Source: Clavibacter sp. VKM Ac-2873 (lineage in GTDB: Bacteria; Actinomycetota; Actinomycetes; Actinomycetales; Microbacteriaceae). Taken from it: a DNA stretch of 64,000 bases. Below the pieces are notes generated by a model that searched no databases, was not told the DNA's origin, and was given only the letters and a program-made list of their open reading frames with translations. The translations under genes and the position numbers were made by a program. This document shows positions 30,829 through 38,093 of the stretch, piece after piece (the first letter of the stretch is position 1; the number at the start of each line of letters is the position of its first letter). The stretch lies in NCBI RefSeq assembly GCF_015351075.1, contig NZ_JADKRS010000001.1:310001-374000 (forward strand), given 5' to 3'.

Positions 30829-32567
30829 GGCGCCACCTGCGCGCGCCAGGCCGGCTCGGGCGCGATGCGGGTGCGCGCCGGCTCGGTGCGGGCGCCCACC
30901 TCGGGCCGGGTGGGTCCGTCGCCGGATCCCCCGCCCAACCGCAGCTCGGCGTCCGCGGCCCGCACGAGCGCCGCGCGGTGGGTCACGACCACGACCGCGC
31001 GCCCCTGGTCGGCGAGCACGCGGATCCCCGCGGCGAGCCGCTCCTCGGACGCCGCGTCGAGCGCGGAGCTCGGCTCGTCGAGCAGCACCAGCGGGCAGTC
31101 GAGGGCGAGAGCGCGGTGCACGGCGCGCGCGACGGCGACCCGCTGCGCCTGCCCGCCGGAGAGCCCCTGCCCGCCGACGCCGAGCACGAGGTCGGCGTCG
31201 ATGCCGTCGGCCGCCGCCAGGTCGAGCGCGCGCCGGACGAGCGCGTCGTCGGGATCCGCGACGCCCAGCGCCACGTTCTCGCGCACGGTCCCCGCGACGA
31301 GCCCCGGCCGCTGACCCGCCCACGCGATCTCGGTCGCCGCGGGCGGACGCGGCGACGCGCCGGCGGCGCCGCCGACCCAGCCGACGGATCCGCCAGCGGG
31401 CAGCTGCCCGAGGACCGCCTGCAGGAGCGAAGACTTCCCGACGCCGCTCGGTCCGGTGACGGCCGTGACGCGGCCCCGCGCGAACCGCGCCGAGACGCCC
31501 GCGAGGACGGCCACGTCGCCGCGCACGACCGTGAGGTCGTGGATCGCGAGCGCGTCGCCGGCGGCAGGTGCCGCGGTCGCGTCACCCGGCACGGCGCGCC
31601 CCGCGCGCGTCGTCCGCTCCTCGTCGAGGATCCCGAGCACGTCGTCGGCGGCCGCGACCCCCTCGGCGGCGGCGTGGAACTGCACCCCCACCTGCCGGAT
31701 CGGCAGGAACGCCTCCGGCGCGAGCAGGAGCACGAAGAGCCCGACCTCGAGGTCCAGCTGCCCGCCGATGAGGCGCACGCCCACCGACACCGCCACGAGC
31801 GCGACCGACAGCGACGCGGCGAGCTCCAGCACGAAGCCGGACAGGAACGAGATCCGGAGCACCCGCATGGTCTCGACGCGGTACTCCTCCGTCACGCGGC
31901 GGATCCGCGCGGTCTGCCGCCGGGCGCGCCCGAAGACCAGGAGCGTCGAGAGCCCGTCGACCACGTCGAGGAAGCCCGACGCGAGCTCCGTGAGCCGCGA
32001 CCACTGCCGGCGCTGCACCTCCTGCGTCGCCCAGCCCACGAGCACCATGAAGACCGGGATGACGGGCAGCGTCAGGAGGACGGTCACGCCCGTGAGCGTG
32101 TCGGCGAGGAGGAGCACCCCCACGACGATCGGGGTGGCGAGCGCCGTGAGGATCAGCTGCGGCACGTAGCGCGCGAAGTACGGGTCGAGCGCGTCGAGGC
32201 CGGGCCCCACGATGGTCGCGAGGCGGCCGCGGCTCCGGCCGGCCGTCCACGCGGGGCCGAGGTCGGCGATCGCCCGGAGCGCGCGTCGGCGCAGCTCGGC
32301 GGTGACCTGCGCCGCGCCGCGCGCGCCCACCGTGTCGAGGAGCCACGACGCGGCGCCGCGCACGGCGGCGGATCCGATCGCGAGCGCCAGCACGGGCCCG
32401 AGCGAGCGCGCATCCGCCCCGCCGATCGCCCGCACGACGAGCTGGGTGAGCGACCAGCAGGAGGCCACGAGCGTGACGGTCTGCAGCACGCCGAGCAGGG
32501 CGCCGACCGCGAGCATCGTCCGCGCCGAGGCGGAGTGCCGCAGCAGCCGGGGATCCAGGGGCGTCAC
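30825..32567 (-). CDS. cydD: CydD, ABC transporter subunit for cytochrome bd assembly
   Basis: The partner of CydC: 580 residues with an N-terminal six-TM domain (helix 1 at about 17-40), Walker A GPSGVGKSS, signature GLSGGQAQRVAVARAV and Walker B LVLLDEPSSALD. TGVTVLLTLPVIPVFMVLVG is a typical CydD membrane stretch. The start is 7 bases beyond the cydB stop. A Pro/Thr-rich tail follows the ATPase. Confidence 0.94.
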   Translation of the reverse strand: MTPLDPRLLRHSASARTMLAVGALLGVLQTVTLVASCWSLTQLVVRAIGGADARSLGPVLALAIGSAAVRGAASWLLDTVGARGAAQVTAELRRRALRAIADLGPAWTAGRSRGRLATIVGPGLDALDPYFARYVPQLILTALATPIVVGVLLLADTLTGVTVLLTLPVIPVFMVLVGWATQEVQRRQWSRLTELASGFLDVVDGLSTLLVFGRARRQTARIRRVTEEYRVETMRVLRISFLSGFVLELAASLSVALVAVSVGVRLIGGQLDLEVGLFVLLLAPEAFLPIRQVGVQFHAAAEGVAAADDVLGILDEERTTRAGRAVPGDATAAPAAGDALAIHDLTVVRGDVAVLAGVSARFARGRVTAVTGPSGVGKSSLLQAVLGQLPAGGSVGWVGGAAGASPRPPAATEIAWAGQRPGLVAGTVRENVALGVADPDDALVRRALDLAAADGIDADLVLGVGGQGLSGGQAQRVAVARAVHRALALDCPLVLLDEPSSALDAASEERLAAGIRVLADQGRAVVVVTHRAALVRAADAELRLGGGSGDGPTRPEVGARTEPARTRIAPEPAWRAQVAP

Positions 32568-32574
32568 GGCGCGC

Positions 32575-33579
32575 CTAGTGCGCGGCCCGGGCGATCACGG
32601 CGCGCGTGATGCGCTTCCGGAACACCCAGTACGTCCACGCCTGGTAGGCGAGGATCAGCGGCAGCGCGAAGCCCGCGGCCCACGTCATGATCGTGAGCGT
32701 GTACGGCGACGAGGAGGCGTTCGCGAGCGTGAGCCCGAAGCCCGGGTCGTTCGACGCCGGCATCACGTACGGGTGCAGCGCCGTGAAGAGGCTGGCCACC
32801 GCGAGCGCGATGGTCGCGGCGAGCAGCCCGAACGCCCACCGCTCGCGACCGCGCACGTTGGCGAGGTACGAGCCCACGAGCGCGACGGCCGCGAGCGCCG
32901 ACACGAGCCCGGACAGCGCCGACCCGTGCGCGAGGGTCGTCCAGACGAGGAAGGCGGACGCGATCACGATCGTCACCGCCCCGACGCGCATCGACAGCAG
33001 GCGGGCGCGCGCGCGGATCGGCCCGTCGGTCTTGAGCGCCGCGAACTGCAGCCCGTTGACGAGGAACAGCGACAGCGTCGTGAGCCCGCCGAGGAGCGCG
33101 TAGGGGGTCAGCAGGTCGAGGGTGGACCCCGTGTAGTCGTGGTTCGCGTTCATGGGCACCCCGCGCACCACGTTCGCGAACACGACGCCCCAGAGGAACG
33201 AGGGAACCACGGAGCCGATGACGATCATCGCGTCGAACCACCCGCGCCACCGGTCGGACGCCCCCTGGTGCCGGAACTCGAACGAGACGCCGCGGAGGAT
33301 CAGGGTGATGAGGATCGCGACGAGCAGCAGGTAGAAGCCGCTGAACATGGTCGCGTACCACTCGGGGAACGCCGCGAAGAGCGCGGCGCCGGCGACGATG
33401 AGCCAGGTCTCGTTGAGGTCCCACACCGGCCCGATGGTGTTGATGAGCACGCGGCGGTCGGTGTCGTCCTTCGCCAGGAACGGCAGGCTCATGCCCACGC
33501 CGAAGTCGAAGCCGTCGAGCACGAAGTAGCCGACGAACAGGAAGGCGATGACGCCGAACCAGAGAGTGGGGAGGTCCAT
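32575..33579 (-). CDS. cydB: Cytochrome bd ubiquinol/menaquinol oxidase subunit II
   Basis: CydB stabilises the heme-bearing CydA in the high-affinity terminal oxidase. The 334-residue membrane protein begins DLPTLWFGVIAFLFVGYFVL with DGFDFGVGM, the family signature, and has about eight to nine membrane helices, with NETWLIVAGAALFAAFPEWYA conserved. Its ATG overlaps the cydA stop by one base (TGATG), so subunits are made in step. Confidence 0.96.
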   Translation of the reverse strand: MDLPTLWFGVIAFLFVGYFVLDGFDFGVGMSLPFLAKDDTDRRVLINTIGPVWDLNETWLIVAGAALFAAFPEWYATMFSGFYLLLVAILITLILRGVSFEFRHQGASDRWRGWFDAMIVIGSVVPSFLWGVVFANVVRGVPMNANHDYTGSTLDLLTPYALLGGLTTLSLFLVNGLQFAALKTDGPIRARARLLSMRVGAVTIVIASAFLVWTTLAHGSALSGLVSALAAVALVGSYLANVRGRERWAFGLLAATIALAVASLFTALHPYVMPASNDPGFGLTLANASSSPYTLTIMTWAAGFALPLILAYQAWTYWVFRKRITRAVIARAAH

Positions 33580-34991
33580 CAGTACACGCTCGCTTCCCGC
33601 GCGACCTCGCCCGTGACGGGATCCGGTTCCCGCTCGTCCTCTGGCCCCTTCTGGGCGGCCTTCAGGATGAGGCGGAACTCCACCACCGCGAGCGACCCGT
33701 AGACGACCGTGAACGCGACGAGCGAGAGCAGCACCTGGATCCCGGTGACGTTCGGCGAGACCGCGGAGGAGGTCTGCAGCAGGCTGAACACGATCCAGGG
33801 CTGGCGGCCCATCTCCGTGAAGATCCAGCCGACCGTCATGGCGAGCAGCGGCAGGGGCGCCGCCCAGATGGCGACCTTCCACATCCACGGCTTCGTGATG
33901 CTCCGGCCGCGGCGGGTGGCCCAGAGGCCCGCGACCGCGACGCCGATGGCGGCCATGCCGAAGCCCATCATCCAGCGGAACGCCCAGTAGGTGACCCAGA
34001 TGGTGGGCGTGTAGTCGCCGGGCCCGTAGCTGGCCACGTACTGCGCCTGCAGGTCGTTGATGCCCTGCACCGTGCCGTCGAGCGTGTGCGTCGAGAGGAA
34101 GGACAGCAGGTACGGGATCCGGATGGAGAACAGCTCGCTCGACCCGTCGGGCGTGCCCCAGGTGAAGAGCGAGAACGACGCGGCGGCGCCGGAGGACGTG
34201 TCGTAGTGCGCCTCGGCCGCGGCCATCTTCATGGGCTGCGTCTGCACCATGGCCAGTCCCAGCTGGTCGCCCGACAGGATGGTGAGCGCGCCGGAGACGA
34301 CCATGAACCACATGCCGAACTTGAGCGCCGGCATCATCGTCTCGAGGTGCTGGTTGCGCGACAGGTGCCAGGCGGCGACCGAGTTGATCACGGCGGCCGC
34401 GCACATGAAGGCCGCGAAGATCGTGTGGGGGAACGCGGCGAGGGCGACCTTGTTGGTGAGGAGCGCCCAGATGTCGGTGAGCTCGGCACGTCCCCTGGCC
34501 TCGTCGATGCGGTAGCCCACCGGGTTCTGCATGAACGCGTTGGCCGACAGGATGAAGTACGCCGACAGGATCGACGCGACCGACACCACCCAGATGGACG
34601 CGAGGTGCAGCCGCTTCGGGAGCTTGTCCCAGCCGAAGATCCACACGCCGATGAAGGACGCCTCGAGGAAGAACGCGAGGAGGCCCTCGAGCGCGAGCGG
34701 GGCGCCGAACACGTCGCCGACGAAGCGGGAGTACTCGGACCAGTTCATGCCGAACTGGAACTCCTGCACGATGCCGGTGACGGTGCCCATCGCGAAGTTG
34801 ATGAGGAAGATCCTCCCGAAGAACCGCGTGAGGCGCAGGTAGTGCTGCTTCCCCGTGCGGACCCAGGCCGTCTGGTACAGCGCGCAGACGAAGGCCATGC
34901 CGATCGTGAGCGGCACGAAGAGGAAGTGGTAGACGGTCGTGAGGCCGAACTGCCAGCGCGACAGCAGGAGCGGGTCGAGGAGGTCGTTCAC
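33579..34991 (-). CDS. cydA: Cytochrome bd oxidase subunit I
   Basis: CydA carries hemes b558, b595 and d and oxidises quinol (menaquinol in this group) while reducing oxygen. The 470-residue protein has the heme ligand His22 in TTVYHFLFVPLTIGM, HLSRNQH in the middle, and the quinol-site motif GRQPW. The length indicates the short Q-loop form. The start GTG at 34991 overlaps a small upstream frame as GTGA. Expression is expected under low oxygen; the region upstream holds an operator-like repeat. Confidence 0.96.
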   Translation of the reverse strand: MNDLLDPLLLSRWQFGLTTVYHFLFVPLTIGMAFVCALYQTAWVRTGKQHYLRLTRFFGRIFLINFAMGTVTGIVQEFQFGMNWSEYSRFVGDVFGAPLALEGLLAFFLEASFIGVWIFGWDKLPKRLHLASIWVVSVASILSAYFILSANAFMQNPVGYRIDEARGRAELTDIWALLTNKVALAAFPHTIFAAFMCAAAVINSVAAWHLSRNQHLETMMPALKFGMWFMVVSGALTILSGDQLGLAMVQTQPMKMAAAEAHYDTSSGAAASFSLFTWGTPDGSSELFSIRIPYLLSFLSTHTLDGTVQGINDLQAQYVASYGPGDYTPTIWVTYWAFRWMMGFGMAAIGVAVAGLWATRRGRSITKPWMWKVAIWAAPLPLLAMTVGWIFTEMGRQPWIVFSLLQTSSAVSPNVTGIQVLLSLVAFTVVYGSLAVVEFRLILKAAQKGPEDEREPDPVTGEVAREASVY

Positions 34992-35101
34992 TCGGGGCGA
35001 CCGCTCGGGCGGCGGCCGGCGGCGGCGGGATCAGCGGGGATGTCCGCTACGGGGATCTCCGCTACGGGGATCTTCGCTTCGGGAACGGGGTGCGGTGTCA
35101 T
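34988..35101 (-). CDS. Possible cydA leader peptide with IPVAE repeats
   Basis: A 37-codon frame begins MTPHPVPEAK, contains the pentapeptides IPVAE and IPVAD, and ends at a TGA that overlaps the cydA GTG. AGGAAG is present but 15 bases upstream, too far to be a good site; an in-frame ATG at 35137 would give 49 residues. The GTGA overlap resembles real coupled genes in this window. I cannot tell a leader peptide from chance. Confidence 0.35.
   Translation of the reverse strand: MTPHPVPEAKIPVAEIPVADIPADPAAAGRRPSGRPE
35039..35083 (-). repeat. Three tandem 15-base repeats before cydA
   Basis: Three consecutive units read GATGTCCGCTACGGG, GATCTCCGCTACGGG and GATCTTCGCTTCGGG on the plus strand. 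Lying in frame with the small leader ORF, they encode its IPVAx repeats. Confidence 0.8.
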
Positions 35102-35417
35102 GGCGACCGGATGCGCTTCCTGTGGAGGGCGGATCATGCGGGTGGTGAGGCTCCATCGCGACACCTGGATTCTACGACTTGTAGACGATCCGCGCGAGCC
35201 CGGCGCGAGGATCCCGGCCGCATCGCGTTGGCCGACCGGCGGCGCGCGCGACACCCGGCGTTCATCCGCCCGGGCGAGGGTCGGACCACGCATCCGGATC
35301 GGCGTCGACCCGGTGCGCCCACGCGCGTGGCCGCCACCGGCTCCGCGCCCGACGTCGGCACACGGATCCGGCACCGCACCCACCCGCACCGCGCACGTCG
35401 ACCGAAGGGCCGCCGCC
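35102..35417. other. Divergent control region between cyd operon and small unknown gene
   Basis: Apart from the inverted repeat and -10 described separately, this 316-base stretch has no clear gene or RNA structure. Overlapping open frames here have poor codon use and no start signals. Confidence 0.4.
35168..35185 (-). promoter_or_regulatory. Inverted repeat overlapping a -10 upstream of cydA
   Basis: TCTAC and GTAGA flank 5 bases (35171-35185). On the minus strand the right arm runs into TAGAAT, a good -10 hexamer (35168-35173). A repressor bound here would block the cyd promoter. The CTAC/GTAG half-sites recall BlaI/CopY-type operators but the spacing differs. Confidence 0.45.
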
Positions 35418-35870
35418 ATGACCTCCTCCGCTCCCGCCTCGCCGGCGTCCGACCTCACCCGCGGGTCCGCCCCGACGAGCGCGCCCTCCGCGGCCGGCGC
35501 TCCCGCATCCACGTTCGTCGCCCTGCTGGTGGCCGACGGCGCGCACCTCACGGCCCGGGTCGCCGAGGCGGCCGATCGCCTCGAGGCCGGGGACGCCCAG
35601 GCGCGCTACGACGCCCGGTCGGCGTCCGCCGAGGACGCCGTCGTCGTGGCCCTCGCGCTCGTGGCCGGCGGGCTCGACGTCCGGGCCGCCGCGCAGCACG
35701 CCGTGGAGGGGGATCCCGCGCCCGTCATCCAAGCGCTCCACTCGCTGGCCGGTCGCGGCGGCGTGGAGCCGTACCTCCTCCGCAACGGCCTCACGGTCGA
35801 CCAGTTCCACGCGCTCCGCGACGCGGTCGTCGCCGGCGGCGGACGCGAGCTCGACGAGTCCCAGGACTGA
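35418..35870 (+). CDS. Hypothetical protein, 150 residues
   Basis: I do not recognise this protein. Third codon positions are nearly all G/C through the whole frame, which supports real coding. The first 35 residues are Ala/Ser/Pro-rich and probably disordered. The rest is predicted helical, with TFVALLVADGAHLTARVAEA, AEDAVVVALALVAGGLDV and a C-terminal LTVDQFHALRDAVVAGGG. There is no signal peptide or membrane segment. GAAGGG lies 8 bases before the ATG. It diverges from the cyd operon and precedes the 6C RNA. Confidence 0.65.
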   Translation: MTSSAPASPASDLTRGSAPTSAPSAAGAPASTFVALLVADGAHLTARVAEAADRLEAGDAQARYDARSASAEDAVVVALALVAGGLDVRAAAQHAVEGDPAPVIQALHSLAGRGGVEPYLLRNGLTVDQFHALRDAVVAGGGRELDESQD

Positions 35871-35953
35871 CGCGGCGGGCGGCCGACCCGCTCGCCGGGC
35901 GCGCCCCTCCTTCTGGGGCCACCCCGGGGTGTCCGCATAAATGAGGACCCGGC

Positions 35954-35959
35954 TAGAGT
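35954..35959 (+). promoter_or_regulatory. -10 element of the 6C RNA
   Basis: TAGAGT ends 15 bases before the first stem, predicting transcription from about 35966. No convincing -35 is seen. Confidence 0.5.
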
Positions 35960-35965
35960 CGTCCA

Positions 35966-36052
35966 TGAGCGCACGGCCCTTACCCCCCCCTTGGGCCAGG
36001 CGCTCGCAACCCGACGAGCTCGTCCGTCCACCCCCCCCAGGATCGGACGGCT
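35966..36052 (+). ncRNA. 6C RNA (actinobacterial small RNA)
   Basis: The 6C motif consists of two hairpins whose loops hold six or more cytosines. Here hairpin 1 pairs GGCCC (35975-35979) with GGGCC (35993-35997) around a loop with eight C (35983-35990). Hairpin 2 pairs CGTCCGTCC (36021-36029) with GGATCGGACG (36040-36049, one bulged T) around eight C (36031-36038). A smaller hairpin GCTCG/CGAGC (36002-36019) lies between. The RNA is expressed in mycobacteria and corynebacteria, where C-rich loops are thought to pair with G-rich ribosome sites of target mRNAs. The 3' end is uncertain and may extend to the hairpin ending at 36146. Confidence 0.85.
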
Positions 36053-36098
36053 CCCGGACCACGGCGATCGCCCATCCCCCGAAGGACCGCGATCACCG

Positions 36099-36146
36099 GA
36101 GAGGCCCGGCACCCGTGGCGTTCCCGCGCCCCGTGCCGGGCCTCTC
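36099..36146. terminator. Hairpin between 6C RNA and the acetyltransferase gene
   Basis: GAGAGGCCCGGCAC and GTGCCGGGCCTCTC form a perfect 14-bp stem around a 20-base loop. It could end the 6C transcript (plus) or the acetyltransferase mRNA (minus, stop at 36179). Confidence 0.6.
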
Positions 36147-36178
36147 GATCGTCCGCCGTGCGGATCGGCCCGGGCGCG

Positions 36179-36724
36179 TCAGCCCGCGAGTCCCGCCGTG
36201 CCACCGTCCCCGTCGGCCGCGTCGGCTCCGTCGTCGACCAGCGGCAGATGCAGGATCGCGAGGTCGAGCGGTCGGCCGAACTTCCAGCCGATGCCGGGCA
36301 GCAGCCCCACCTGCCGGAAGCCGAGCCGCTCGTGCAACCGGATGGAGCCCGTGTTGCCGGCCTCGATGTCGGCGAACACGGCGCGCTTGCCGGCGGCTCG
36401 CGCGTGCGCGACGACGGCCTCGACGAGCGCGCGGCCGATGCCCCGCCCCTGGAAGGCGTCGTGCACGTAGACCGAGTCCTCCACCGAGAAGCGGTAGCCG
36501 GACATGCGTCGCCAGGGGCCGTACGTGCCGTAGCCCGCGAACGCGCCGTCGACCTCGGCGACGAGGATCGGGTCGCCCGCCGCCGTCGTCTCCCGGAACC
36601 ACTCCTCGCGCTCGGCGCGGTCGACGGGCTCCTCCGTCCAGAGGGCGGTGCCGGTGAGGATCGCGTGGTTGCGGATCTCCAGCAGGTCGTCGACGTCACG
36701 GGGCTCGGCGGGGCGGATCCTCAT
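36179..36724 (-). CDS. GNAT N-acetyltransferase (phosphinothricin acetyltransferase-like)
   Basis: A 181-residue GNAT protein of the Pat/YncA subgroup. The N-terminus IRPAEPRDVDDLLEIRNHAI, the EEPVDRAEREEWFRE helix, the acetyl-CoA loop QGRGIGRAL at 92-100 and GNTGSIRLHERLGFRQVGLLP are typical. Likely substrates are amino acids or toxic analogues such as phosphinothricin or methionine sulfoximine; this is family-level inference. The C-terminal 15 residues are acidic and Gly-rich. TAGCCT (minus strand, 36731-36736) lies 6 bases before the ATG. Confidence 0.87.
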   Translation of the reverse strand: MRIRPAEPRDVDDLLEIRNHAILTGTALWTEEPVDRAEREEWFRETTAAGDPILVAEVDGAFAGYGTYGPWRRMSGYRFSVEDSVYVHDAFQGRGIGRALVEAVVAHARAAGKRAVFADIEAGNTGSIRLHERLGFRQVGLLPGIGWKFGRPLDLAILHLPLVDDGADAADGDGGTAGLAG

Positions 36725-36780
36725 CCCGGAAGGCTAGCGGAGCGGTCGGGAGGGGCCGGTCCGTGCGGCAGGATCGACGC

Positions 36781-37251
36781 ATGGACCTCACCATCTCGCG
36801 GGTCGCGTGGGACGACGGCGCGGCCGTCTCCCTCCGCGCCGCCCAACGCGCCGAGCTCGACCTCCGCTACGGCGGCGACACGGAGCCGGGCACGAAGCCC
36901 ACGGCCGCCGACGTGGCCGCGTTCCTCGTGGCGCGGGACGCGGCGGGCACGCCGATCGGCTGCGGCGGGATCCGGCCGCTGGGCGACCGCGGCGACGGGA
37001 GGCCGTGGGCGGAGCTCAAGCGCATGTACGTGGTGCCGGCGGCCCGCGGGACGGGCGTCGCGACGGCCCTCCTCCGCGCGCTCGAGGAGACGGCCCGCGA
37101 GCTGGGCGTGGCCGACCTCGTGCTCGAGACCGGCCCTGAGCAGCCCGATGCGATGCGGTTCTACGCGCGCGAGGGCTGGATCGAGATCCCCCGCTTCGGC
37201 GCCTACGCCGACTCCGAGGGCTCGCGCTGCTACGGGCTGACGCTCGCGTGA
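36781..37251 (+). CDS. GNAT N-acetyltransferase
   Basis: A 156-residue single-domain acetyltransferase: VVPAARGTGVATALLRALEE holds the acetyl-CoA motif (RGTGVA at about 89-94), and VLETGPEQPDAMRFYAREGW is the final conserved block. The acceptor is unknown. CAGGAT (36769-36774) 6 bases before the ATG indicates a leaderless transcript diverging from the other acetyltransferase. The stop overlaps the UbiA start (GTGA), so both form an operon. Confidence 0.85.
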   Translation: MDLTISRVAWDDGAAVSLRAAQRAELDLRYGGDTEPGTKPTAADVAAFLVARDAAGTPIGCGGIRPLGDRGDGRPWAELKRMYVVPAARGTGVATALLRALEETARELGVADLVLETGPEQPDAMRFYAREGWIEIPRFGAYADSEGSRCYGLTLA

Positions 37252-38093
37252 TCCGCCGCCTCCGGCTCCTCGCGCTCTCCTCGCACCCGGGGCCGACGGC
37301 CACCGTCACGGTGCTCGCCGCCGTGCTCGCCGTCGCGCTCGGCTACGGGCCGGGGCGCGTGGTCGCGGTGGCGCTGGCGGTGCTCCTCGGGCAGCTGTCC
37401 ATCGGGCTCTCCAACGACTGGATCGACGCCGAGCGCGACCGCAGCGTCGCCCGCGCCGACAAGCCCGTGGCGCGCGGCGAGATCACGGTCGGCCAGGTGC
37501 GCGCGGCGGCCCTCGCGACCGCGGCCGCGTGCCTCGTCGCGTCGGCGGCGCTCGGGCCCGCCTTCCTCCTCGCGCACGTCGTGCTGGTGGGCGCCGGCTG
37601 GGCCTACAACGCCGGGCTCAAGCGCACCGCCCTCAGCGTGGCGCCGTTCGTCGTGGCCTTCGGGATCCTGCCGACGGTGGTCGCCCTCGGCGCCGCGGAT
37701 GCCGTGCCGGCGGCCGCCTGGGCGATGGCGACGGGCGCGGTGCTCGGCGTCTCCATCCACTTCACCAACGTGCTGCCCGACCTCGAGGACGACGCGCGCA
37801 CGGGCGTGCGCGGCCTCCCGCACCGGCTGGGGCGCGTGCCGTCGGGCCTCGTGGCGTTCGGGGCGCTGGCGCTCGGCGCGGTCGTCGTCGCGGTCGGGCC
37901 GGTGCTCGCGGATCCGGCGCACGTCGTGACCCCGCTCGCCGTCGCCGGGTTCGTCGTCACGCTGGGCATCGCGGCGTGGGGCGCCGTGCGGGTCGTCACC
38001 CGGCCGCCCGGTCGCCTCCTGTTCCAGCTGATCATGGCGGCGTCGCTGCTGCTCGTCGCCCAGCTCGCGCTGAACGCGACGAGCCTCACCTGA
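37248..38093 (+). CDS. UbiA-family prenyltransferase
   Basis: A 281-residue integral membrane enzyme with about eight helices. The first Mg-binding motif is NDWIDAERD at 56-64 and the second is in LPDLEDDARTGVRGLP. The family moves an isoprenoid chain onto an aromatic or other acceptor (menaquinone, heme O, archaeal-type lipids, meroterpenoids). The acceptor is not evident. Its tail overlaps by 8 bases the 3' end of the FAD hydroxylase of the opposing polyketide operon, and prenylation of that product is a reasonable but untested idea. Confidence 0.87.
   Translation: MIRRLRLLALSSHPGPTATVTVLAAVLAVALGYGPGRVVAVALAVLLGQLSIGLSNDWIDAERDRSVARADKPVARGEITVGQVRAAALATAAACLVASAALGPAFLLAHVVLVGAGWAYNAGLKRTALSVAPFVVAFGILPTVVALGAADAVPAAAWAMATGAVLGVSIHFTNVLPDLEDDARTGVRGLPHRLGRVPSGLVAFGALALGAVVVAVGPVLADPAHVVTPLAVAGFVVTLGIAAWGAVRVVTRPPGRLLFQLIMAASLLLVAQLALNATSLT

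Noticed and set aside
35039-35083. Tandem repeats before cydA as a CRISPR fragment or IS end
   Set aside because: Units are 15 bases without spacers and in frame with a small ORF; no cas or transposase gene is near.
35262-36112. Minus-strand open frames across the unknown gene and the 6C RNA
   Set aside because: They overlap a better-supported plus-strand frame and a structured RNA, and show poor codon use.
35941-36657. Plus-strand frame starting at ATG 35941 inside the 6C region
   Set aside because: It would translate the C-rich hairpins as proline runs and then antisense of the acetyltransferase; no homologous motif is present.
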